DNA of 64,000 nucleotides from the NCBI GenBank assembly GCA_963978895.1, contig OZ022238.1, forward strand, positions 14,703,530 to 14,767,529, in the 5' to 3' direction. This document shows positions 24,569-35,219 of the stretch, in pieces (the stretch's first letter is position 1; each line of letters opens with the position of its first letter). The stretch comes from Erpobdella octoculata. Lineage: Eukaryota; Annelida; Clitellata; Hirudinida; Erpobdellidae. Position numbers and translations under genes: made by a program. The notes below the pieces were generated by a model. It was not told the origin of the DNA. It saw nothing but the letters and a program-made list of their open reading frames with translations, and searched no databases.

Positions 24569-25215
24569 TTACTTTGAGGCATATTTCTTCCTCAATGTTC
24601 TATATTCCATGTACAAAATGACTACCGCAGGCAGAGCAACCGTGCTGAATCCAGCCAATATCTTCTCGGCTGTTCAATCGGATAATTATTCAAATAAGCA
24701 AATATAATTATTTTACGTATCAAACAAATAATCCTTAATTAATACATTGAAATGCAAATTTTTAAACAAATAAAGTTAAATATTTTTTTACAGAAAAAAA
24801 CTAACCCATGGACACGCATAGAACGTCTGAAATGATGCATTATTTTTAATTACACAAATCCATCAGCACTTAATTAATTTCATTTTTTGTTTATTTATTA
24901 TTTTATCTACAATTAAATTCTAATACACCCAAGACCTTTAAATAGCTTGGCCAAAAATCTGGCATCTTTGCCTGAAATCATCGCATCTTGAGGAATCGCG
25001 CCATCTGGTTTGGCTGACGAAGAAAAAACATAAAAAACGACTGATTATTAATAATTAAATATTTAATTAACTTACGTTTATTTATCATTAAAACTCGTTC
25101 TTATCTTTTTATTCCTATAAAACGTCGTTTCATACAAACCTGTAACAAGGTCGCTGAAGAACATCACGATTCCCAACAGAAAAAACCGAAAAAAGCCTTC
25201 CACCGATTTAAGCAT
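24569..25215 (-). CDS. Small secreted or membrane protein, receptor-locus type (candidate)
   Basis: Exon 1 (25215-25140) begins with ATG and encodes a signal-like hydrophobic stretch (MLKSVEGFFRFFLLGIVMFF), ending in phase 1 at a GTTTGT donor. Exon 2 begins at 25013 after TTCGTCAG and reads KPDGAIPQDAMISGKDARFL... to a TAA at 24913, giving 58 residues; AATAAA on this strand lies about 20 nt after the stop. A further phase-1 exon at 24669-24569 encodes a helix (ILAGFSTVALPAVVILYM) and a basic tail ending YASK. It could replace exon 2 or be joined to it through a weak donor inside exon 2. Signal exon, phases and neighbours suggest a small relative of the immunoglobulin receptors, but no immunoglobulin fold is seen. 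Function is unknown. Confidence 0.4.
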
Positions 25216-26293
<1,078 letters not shown>

Positions 26294-26294
<1 letters not shown>

Positions 26295-28270
26295 GTAAAA
26301 TCGCTGTTTTTTACAATAGGTTTTCCCATTGATAGACGTTAAAGGACTTCGAATAACTATTATGGACATTATTATTAAACCAGAAGGTATAACTAGCCGT
26401 AACAAAGCTTCATTTATTATTTTCCAATAAAACATCAAAACCATTCTATTGAGCCCGGTATACGATTTGGTGATATCGTAACATTGGTGATCAGAAGTAG
26501 GATACAAGAATGGTTTTGAAATCATTGGATGAGCTTTGGGCGAGTGAAATGAAAGACGAGCTGGAGAAACGTGGCCTGAGCGATACAGGTAAAAAGGACG
26601 AACTTATGGAACGCCTCTTAGCCGCGTTAGTAAATGAGGGCTATGGGCCTGACGACGACGAATATCTATTCGACATTGACGAGGAAGCTGTGGTCAAGCG
26701 AAGGAAATTAAAAAACAAATTGCTGGAGGAGGAAAGACAACGAGCGAAAGAAAACATGGCAGCACAGAAGAAGACAGGAGAAGGAATGATTCTTGGCCAC
26801 GGAAACAAAGTGGCAGCAGCCGGTACAACTGTTGAGAGTTTGGTCGCAGGGTTGGCTGAGGCAGTGGTGGACACAGTTCTGGACCAGCGGGCTGCTGGTG
26901 ATGTGGGTTGCTGCGGCGAAACCCAATTTGAACTGGAGTCCACCAGCTGTGTCTCAGAGCATGTGACGGATGACGGCCGTACAGACTGCACAAGTCAGGT
27001 GGGTCATGATGATGAGCCTGTCAAAGACGGTCATGATAAGGAACCTTGCAAAGATGCTCAAGATGAACCATGCAAAGATGGTGACAGTGATACAGTCGGT
27101 TTGGACGTCAAAAACCAAACTAAAGAAGATGAGAAGAATGTTGAAAACGAAATGCAAAACGATGAGGATGAAAGTGACGATGATGATTATAATAATGGCA
27201 ATAACAACTATGGCTTTCACCCATACAGCGACGGTTCTGAAACGGAAGCCTCCATAACAGACGACGGCACCGAATATTCAGGGTCAGATTTTAGTGAAGA
27301 ATCTGACTCGGATGAAGCAACCGAGGATTTAGAAACGGACGAAACTCCAATGGAAAAATACGTCAAAGTTAACTTGACAAGAAAAGAAGACACTGATTTG
27401 AGAGACGATGGCGATAATTTGAAGAAAGATCCGCTGGACGATACGAAAGTTGACACCGACGAAAGAGCCGAGTTGGAATGTGAAAAGAAAACGTTCGATT
27501 GTAGCTTGGAAGAAAACAAACATGACAACGATGAACTTCTCCAAAACAACAATAGCAATGCAGCAAGCGAAAACTCTGGAAAAAATGAGACAAGAACAGA
27601 GAACGGTACCGAGGGTTTTAAATCAGATGAATCCACAGAAGATTCTAGATCAGATAGACTAAGAGTCATTGTAAAATCAAATAACAGTTTGATGAAGGGA
27701 TTTATTGGATTTATGGAACGACGTGTTTTCGAAAAACCTTTTGAAGAGTTTCTTGAGAAAGATCTAAAAGATGTGAAGGAAGAAGAAAAAGCAGACAATT
27801 CCGATAAACCGTGCAAAGATGTTCAGGACGAGGTATGCAAAAAAGGCTGTGATGAACCGTGCAAAAATGGCGACGATGAGCCAAAGAAAGACTCTGTTGA
27901 TGAGCCAAAGAAGGACTTGAAGAAACTGTGTCAAACGGTCAAGAGAATTGACCATGTTGTTTGCGAATTGCGGTCAAAGCCACGAGTAAAGATCAAGGTA
28001 TTTTGGTGTTCGTGGCCGAGTCGCATTTCTTAAAAGCGATATGCTGTTCGGGACGAACAGAATTAAGAAGGGGGTAATAATGTAAAATCGCTGTTTTTTA
28101 CAATAGGTTTTCCCATTGATAGACGTTAAAGGACTTCGAATAACTATTATGGACATTATTATTAAACCAGAAGGTATAACTAGCCGTAACAAAGCTTCAT
28201 TTATTATTTTCCAATAAAACATCAAAACCATTCTATTGAGCCAGGTATACGATTTGGTGATATCGTAACA
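26294..28270 (+). mobile_element. Young non-autonomous LTR element with a SAP-domain ORF
   Basis: Two 190-bp direct repeats (26294-26483 and 28081-28270) start TGTAAAATCG and end ATCGTAACA; I noted a single difference between them (GCCCGG versus GCCAGG). A primer-site-like TTGGTGATCAGAAG follows the left repeat and a purine tract AAGAAGGGGGTAATAA precedes the right one. The interior holds one ORF and no reverse transcriptase, RNase H, protease or integrase. Both sides abut (TA)n, which hides the target duplication. Near-identical LTRs imply recent movement with enzymes supplied in trans. Confidence 0.88.
26510..28033 (+). CDS. SAP-domain acidic protein of the LTR element
   Basis: This 507-residue ORF starts at the first ATG after the left LTR. 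Residues about 8-42 (LWASEMKDELEKRGLSDTGK, then KDELMERLLAAL) fit a SAP helix-turn-helix motif, which usually binds AT-rich or scaffold DNA. A charged segment near residues 60-90 (VKRRKLKNKLLEEERQR) could form a coiled coil. The rest is highly acidic, with repeated Cys-Lys-Asp words such as DEPCKDG and DKPCKDV in two blocks (about residues 170-190 and 435-475). There is no zinc knuckle. By position it stands where gag normally lies. It may be a structural protein or a chromatin tether, but no function is shown. Confidence 0.75.
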   Translation: MVLKSLDELWASEMKDELEKRGLSDTGKKDELMERLLAALVNEGYGPDDDEYLFDIDEEAVVKRRKLKNKLLEEERQRAKENMAAQKKTGEGMILGHGNKVAAAGTTVESLVAGLAEAVVDTVLDQRAAGDVGCCGETQFELESTSCVSEHVTDDGRTDCTSQVGHDDEPVKDGHDKEPCKDAQDEPCKDGDSDTVGLDVKNQTKEDEKNVENEMQNDEDESDDDDYNNGNNNYGFHPYSDGSETEASITDDGTEYSGSDFSEESDSDEATEDLETDETPMEKYVKVNLTRKEDTDLRDDGDNLKKDPLDDTKVDTDERAELECEKKTFDCSLEENKHDNDELLQNNNSNAASENSGKNETRTENGTEGFKSDESTEDSRSDRLRVIVKSNNSLMKGFIGFMERRVFEKPFEEFLEKDLKDVKEEEKADNSDKPCKDVQDEVCKKGCDEPCKNGDDEPKKDSVDEPKKDLKKLCQTVKRIDHVVCELRSKPRVKIKVFWCSWPSRIS

Positions 28271-28564
<294 letters not shown>

Positions 28565-28939
28565 CAAACCTCTAACCATCGTCTGGTACCCATGAACTCT
28601 TAGAGCTTAAAAAAGATCTGAGGTTGACTCTATGCTGGGTGATATCCACTGCAGACAACCATCCCGCAATTTTTTTTGGTCCTCTAAAAGGTTTAAGAAA
28701 CGAAAATAAAAATTAGCGTCATTTTAAAGTAGCATTCCAGTTTGATGTCCACACGGATAATCAAGATTTGAAATAGCTGGCTTTCATTAGGAATGTTACC
28801 AAATAAAAAATCGATTTTATCAGTTAATTTCTTAGGGGTTTAAAATAAGACTTAACACCATTTTAAATAGAAATATCATCAATTAAACAAAGTAATTTTT
28901 ATTTAAATTTAAACAGAAACACTTATTTAAAAAAAATAC
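28565..28939 (-). other. Downstream part of the minus-strand receptor; tail exon uncertain
   Basis: The transmembrane exon ends in phase 2, so a tail exon should follow on the minus strand. Two weak possibilities are an acceptor near 28652-28655 (tail SGYHPA) and one near 28611 (CAACCTCAG, tail RSFLSSKSSWVPDDG). Neither is convincing. Confidence 0.2.
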
Positions 28940-31900
28940 CTGAAGATGATGAAGTAGAAGATGGCCGCAATCGTTCCAGCAAAGGCTAACGAAAGAAAAA
29001 CTCCGAGAGTCATCCACAAAACTACTGTTTGAAAAATTGATGGTGTTAAAATCTAATATGTGTGGTAGTGAAAAATGGCTACAATATTGGTGATAGTGTT
29101 GACGGCCATGATTGGTTTTGACTAACCTAAGTAAGAACAGGATTGAATGTAGGTTGCTTTAAAATAAAACAATTAAATACGTATCAAATTATGTTGATAA
29201 TATAATTATACAATTTAAAAAAAGAATAAATTTCATTTTGAAACCAACTTGGCGCATGAGGAATTATTTCTTCAAGACTGACAGCTGAAATTATTTTTTT
29301 AAACTATGACTAACCTCGTAACACAATCAACATTATTTTCATATCACCATCATCATCTTCACAAGTTGTTAGTCCACAATTTGACCTACTCTACAATATA
29401 GGGTTTGTGGCTCCACCAACCCTTAGAATCGATGCTTACGTTTAAAACGCATACTAATGTTAACAGGATAAGCATCTCGGCTTAACTTGCTTTCAAACAC
29501 CAATCACCTTCGTCTAAATCGACCAGGCAGCTACTGTCCAACTGTTTCAAGTTGTTGTCGTTGCCGGCCATTGTCACACGACAGGTGTAAATACTTCCAG
29601 CAGCCGTCGAAACATCGTCTTGGTAGCGGTAGATGACGTGACCAAAAGTGGCGTGGGTGATCACGTTGTTCCTTTTTGTTGTGTCCGACTCGTTAATTGA
29701 GTATAACGTCAGGTCTGGCAACCAGTAGGGCACCGCAACTGGCCTGTCTGAACAGACACTAGTAACGATTAGATTGGTGGAAGAGTAAAAAATAAGTGGG
29801 TGTTTATGGCGTTGGTCATTATTATAGTGTAGGATAGATGGATAGGTCCCCATTCAACTTACCTTTTTCTTCGTCCATGCTGTAAATATTTATACTGCAG
29901 CCCAATTCAATTGCAAAAAGTCGGTCGTTATCGCTAGCTTGTTTGCTGTGATCGGTAGTCGGAGGAAGTGGTGATGAAGATATGGTCTTATTAGACTCTA
30001 CTGCTTGTCCACTCATATAAAAAGAATCCAAATGCAAATGTACAAAGGTTTTGATCAAATCAATTCTGTCATCCACTTTTGGGCAACCTTGACGTGGTCA
30101 GAGAATGAGAAAAAAATGTATAATATCGTAAGAGGTAGATTATAGCAAGGTAAAGCAATTTGTGGGTGGTAATTTAAAGATTAAAGTATTTTTGAATAAT
30201 AAACAGTAATAGTGATAAGAATAATTGCAAGCAAATGTCACAGAAAAATTCTAGTATAGATGTGAAAGTAATTTTTTAATCGGTCCATAATCATTTTTAT
30301 AAACATTATTTTTCTATTTAATAATTATTTACCTTACATTACATGCTTTCTCAGTCTAAGACAACATCTTCCCGGACAATATCTCCACAGCTAATTTCCT
30401 ACCGGACATTACAACCCGCACAATATGTGTGTGATAATTTTTAAAATGTAATATACATGTTGAAATGAAAACATTAATACATACATGCTGGCTTGCTTTT
30501 TTATAAAAATACTCTTCCTAATATACCTTCTTTTTTAGCGCCAATTTCAGGTTGGTTGCAGTCATTATCAAAGTTGTCGTTGACGTTGCCGTTTTTATCT
30601 TTAGATGCCAGTTTATTGGCAGTAAGAAATTCATTGAATGACAGCAGCAAGTCAGTCAATTCACGTTTCTTGACCACTTTATAATTGCATTTCGGCACTT
30701 CGTCTGTAGAAGCGAATAAAATTAATTCAATTTATAGCAAATTTAATATCCTTTACGCCGAAATGATGTAGCGACAAAAGAATTAACTTAATATACACCT
30801 AAAATGTACTGTGTTTTTAAATCTTTTATATTAACTTCACCGTGTTTGTTTGCTTGAGCCATACATCGGGACCTTCTACCACTTTAAAAACTAACTTCCT
30901 GTTATCAAATATGGCTAAAGTTTAGTGGGTTTATTTCTCGCTGCAGACTTTTCATTCTATTAAACGTTTAGATTGATTTGACAAAATATAAGTGAATAAT
31001 AGAATAAAATCAATTACAGTAATTACACCTTTAAAATTTTTTAAAAATTAAAAATTTTATGTAAAGAAATGAACCATCAATTCTTAGTTTACTTAAAAAA
31101 AAGTTATAAATTTAAAAAAAAAAAAAAAACTAGCAGTGCCCGTCGCGGCTTCGCTTGCTTGAAATTAGAGAGTAATAGTAGAGTACATCCATAATAGAGT
31201 ACTGCACGGGCCGATTTTTCACGGCCGGGACCGTCAACTCGGTCGGGCCCAATTCATAAGCCGGACGAGCCTGTTTCTACAGGCCTAAAATCTTTATATG
31301 CTTGACAAAAAATTCGATCTGGCCCGGCTTGACTTCAAGCCCGTGCCGCCCATCTGAAGACCTCAAAATCACTGTCTGGCCCGGACCGTGCTGTATTATA
31401 ATCCATGGAGCACTGCACGGTTTTTTGAGGCCCGTTCCGGTTCATTTTATAGGCAGAAAATTTTAGGCCTGGCTTGTTATTTAAACACAATTTTTCAGAG
31501 CCGAACTGATCCGTTTCATAAACACAAAAGTCGAGGCCTGGCTCGGTTTGTGCTGAACTGAACTTAGCCAGTTTTAAGGGCCACAAAACCTCAAAGCTCG
31601 GAAACTAATTTTTCGAAAAATAATGAAACACGCATTTTTTTAAGAAAAACCTAAATACTGAAGTTTAATGTTTTCAGATTTCCAGTTATTGAGTTTTAAG
31701 ACAAATAATCCTTTTTTCCAGCTTACATTTGTAGTCCCGGACGCCAAAATAAAAAAAATTGGTAAAACTTGTGTAATAAACCTTATTTTCGATTAACGAA
31801 GTTAAGCAACGTTGAGCTCGGTTATTACTCCGATGGGTGCCATTAAATAAATTAATACGTTTTTAGATTAAAAAAATTTAAACGCTAAAAAATGAAAAAC

Positions 31901-33386
31901 AATAAAATACAAATAATATTTAGATTTAAAAAAATAAACACTAAAAAATACAAAATATTATAAAGTATAAAAAATATATTTTTTTAAACAAGGCTCTTAT
32001 ACTAATGTACTAAAAAGTTAAAAATAATATTAAAGTGTACATATTAACATTTTTTGAAGTAAACGTTTTGTTTTGAAGATTAAAGCGTTGGACATTATCT
32101 ATATAATATCTATAACCTACTATCGCCCAACGCTTTAATCTTTTAAACGAAACGTTTAGTTCAAAAATGTTAAAATGTACACTTTAATATTATTTTTAAT
32201 CTTTCAGCACATTAGTATACGAGCGCTGTTTTAAAAAAATATATTTTTTATACTTTATATTTGAGTTGCAATTATTCTAAAATAAACTTACATTTGTTTA
32301 CATCCACATTTAAAATCCTGGAACCCGAAGTTCCAAAAATTATTGAAAGACGTATTTTATTTTGTAAAAATAATCTCGGAAGTAAATTGCAAAACTTTCA
32401 CATTTTTAGTTTTTACAGTTTTTAAGCAAAACATTTCTTTTCTCCACCCTGTTTGAGGTCCTGGATACCAAATTATCAAAAATTGGTAAAACACGTATAT
32501 CTTTATTTTTGAGTAAATACTAAATACTAATTTTTACATCACTTACAGTTTTTGAGTAGCAGTTCTTCTAAAAAAAAAACAAATAAACAAATTTTCCTCC
32601 GTAAATTGTGGTTCCGGAAACCAAAGCGAAACATTTAATTTCACCACAATTGTGAGGATTGAAAGCAAGCGAAGCCGCGACGGGCACTGCTGGTTTTTTT
32701 TTATAAATTATTATTTATTTTTTACATTTTTAGTTCCTGACTGTTACATATCGATAATTAAATTTCCGTTTCTTTACTTTTTTCAATTAAAAATTTCTAA
32801 ATTTTAATTAATTTTAAGACCTAATATGGTTTTATTATCCATAATACGCCGATATTTCAGCTTTCAGATTGAAAGCATACTGAGAAGTAAGTCAAAATGA
32901 GAATCTGACTCGGACATCAACGGTCTTGTTAATATTTATAAAAAGAAGTTAAAGAAAAGCGTGTAAAAACCAGATATTCATTTCTTGACTCACCAACAAC
33001 AGAAACGGAATAAGTTCCGCAATAACTCGATTCATAAATTCCCACAATTTCCGATGTGACGTAAACGACATGCAAGTGGCAAGAAAATCCTTTCGTTTTG
33101 ACAGTTTTGTACTTATTTTTTTGCAGATAAACAACACACTTTTCTGACGTTATAGTTCTTCCACGGAACTTCCACGTAAAGTCTGTGGTGTTTCTCCTTG
33201 CGATGTTTTCCAGCATGTTACTGGAAGTGACGTGCCACTCGTCCTTGAACCTCGAAGAATTTTTTTCAACCTCCATAAGCCGAACTGAGCATGGCAAATA
33301 AAGGTCTGTACCCATGATGGCCGTGTACATTCTAATATGGTAAGTTTTCGTATCATCTTCTACTCGTGCAAGTGCAGTCACCAGTG
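28940..33386 (-). CDS. Immunoglobulin-superfamily transmembrane receptor, partial
   Basis: Five exons fit together on the minus strand: 33386-32994, 30703-30527, 30087-29863, 29747-29508 and 29024-28940. The first four begin and end in phase 1 (393, 177, 225 and 240 nt); the last is 85 nt, phase 1 to 2. Exon 1 is an immunoglobulin V-like domain (MGTDLYLPCSV, then FTWKF, then CGTYSVSV). The next two open with Cys-led linkers (PKCNYKV; CPKVDD). The fourth is a second immunoglobulin-like domain with YTCRV. The last encodes one membrane helix (VLWMTLGVFLSLAFAGTIAA). The signal-peptide exon and tail are not identified. The 1.6-kb element at 31131-32694 sits in the first visible intron, and piggyBac lies upstream. 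Likely a cell-surface recognition receptor; ligand unknown. Confidence 0.75.
31791..31842 (+). repeat. 5S rRNA-derived fragment
   Basis: The sequence CGAAGTTAAGCAACGTTGAG, then CTCGGTTATTACTCCGATGG and GTGCCA, follows the central part of animal 5S rRNA, which contains the internal control region. It starts and ends abruptly inside the TIR element, so it is a captured fragment or part of a 5S-derived SINE, not a working 5S gene. Confidence 0.8.
31965..32265. repeat. Long palindrome inside the TIR element
   Basis: Inverted words include AGATTAAAGCGTTGG / CCAACGCTTTAATCT, AATATTAAAGTGTACAT / GTACACTTTAATATT and AGTATAAAAAATATAT / ATATATTTTTTATACT. Arms of about 135-140 bp meet near 32110. Confidence 0.9.
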
Positions 33387-33765
33387 CTGCAGATGTATAG
33401 GATCAAGTCATTAGACAATTGTAATCAATCAAAGGGAAAACTTGTAGTTAACTACCCCCCAAATTGTACTGCATGAAAATATATGAATAAACTGGTTTAA
33501 CTAATGATAAAATCACAGAAAAATTGATGGAAAAGTTTCTTTGTTAATTATCCATTATATAGAACATACCTACTATTGCCTTCAAAATATTAAGGTTTTT
33601 CTTATAAATATTTGGCAAAAAACTGTTTTTAGAAGTTTTTTATCGGAAAACAGATTAAGTGGTTGAACTCTTTTGCATTTGTATAGATATTCCACACTAA
33701 TAATGGACTATATTCTGGATAAAATGGCTGATATATTATCAAACTAAAATAGCTCATTTGTCAAA
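33387..33765. other. Intronic or intergenic, no feature supported
   Basis: AT-rich sequence upstream of the first visible receptor exon. I looked here for a signal-peptide exon ending in phase 1 on the minus strand and found none that convinces. Confidence 0.3.
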
Positions 33766-34881
33766 TTAACCCATTTAACCCAATTTTTTATTTTTCAACA
33801 CAACAAGTTTTTTTACTTTATTTATATATGCAAACAAACAAACAAATTTTTATTTTGTGATAAATGTCATATTTTATTTTATTTTTGTCCTAGAAAGTGT
33901 GCACCGTGGTAGGGTGCGCAAGCAGGATGAGACATAAAATTTGAAAATTTTCGATTATCATAAGTTTTCATTCTGATGAAAAATTTTTTCACAAGATTCC
34001 TATAATGATTGATTTCCATGAAAAACATTAAAACAGTGTAAGTAAACACCAACTCCATATTTTTGGCACATTTTTCTAGTGTTTTTTCCACACTGAGCAC
34101 ATCGTCGTTGAGTGCGACTATCTGTGAAAACGTGATTGTGTGCATCTTCTCGGATTTCTTTTGGAACACGATTGTAGAGTGGTTTTGGTCGTCCTGGACG
34201 ACCCTTTGTTTTCGACTGCGCATGTGTCATGAAAAGCACTTTGACAATGTCTCGTCGAAAACCTAGAAGATCCAATGGTCTTTCAGTAGAAGATGGTGTG
34301 TGCCTATATAGCAACCAGGCATTTTGGATGGTTATATCAACAATATAAGCAAAAAGTGGCCACCACTATTTCTTTGTCCTCATTGATATTTTATAGGTAG
34401 AGATATTTTTATCTGCTCGGTCAACTCCTCCTATTGTGTTATTGTATACTTTGATAATGTTGGGTTGTGGAATGAGTGTTCTGCTGTGCGTTTGTCGACA
34501 CCACTTAGATGTCGTACCTAGTGGTTTCACACCAAAGCTGTTAGAGGCAAGCATTAATAATTTGTTGTCTTTCCACCCAACCATAAATATATTGAATATT
34601 TTGTCTGTCAAATCCAATGAAGTTCCTCGAGGTGCTTTGTCGAGAGTTTTATTCATCCTCAACGGGCAATCCTGAAGTCAGTTTTGACGGATGGTTCCAG
34701 AAGCAGCAATTCCTTTTTTTGCAAGATATTCTAAGAGTTTTAAAGAAGCAAAGTAATTACCAAAAGCAACACGGTAAGGTAAAGATGAAGACAGTTTTGA
34801 CATTAAATCAACGACAACAGTTTCACTTAAGCCAAACTGAGGCTTATCTTGTGACAGGGTTTTAGCGCCACCGTATGGCTC

Positions 34882-35168
34882 TGTAAGATGAAGATGATTC
34901 ATCTTACGTATTTTCATAGTATTTGTTTATTTTATTTTATTATATGTGCATATTTTGGTTGTGTTGAAACAATAGTCATTTATGTATGAATGTATCTGTG
35001 TGTATATGTGTGTATATGTGTGTGTATATATGTATATATATATGTATATGTATGTATATATGTATATTTGTGCTCCTGTGACATTGTGTGTGCGTATAAT
35101 TTTTGTATCAATAATGTATATATATGTATATGTGTGTTTGAGTGTATATATACATGGATGGATGTATG

Positions 35169-35219
<51 letters not shown>

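Larger units (their letters stand above)
31131..32694. mobile_element. Non-autonomous TIR element with palindrome and 5S-like insert
   Basis: Near-perfect 31-bp inverted termini (CTAGCAGTGCCCGTCGCGGC, continuing TTCGCTTGCTT) lie at 31131-31161 and 32664-32694, with one mismatch. Inside are a degenerate GGGCC/CCGG block (31190-31580), a 5S-rRNA-like segment, a long palindrome, and words also found at 1395-2483. No transposase is present. The flanks are A/T runs, so no target duplication can be read safely. The superfamily is not assigned. Confidence 0.85.

Noticed and set aside
31791..31842. A complete 5S rRNA gene
   Set aside because: Only about 50 of the usual ~120 nt are present, with transposon sequence on both sides.
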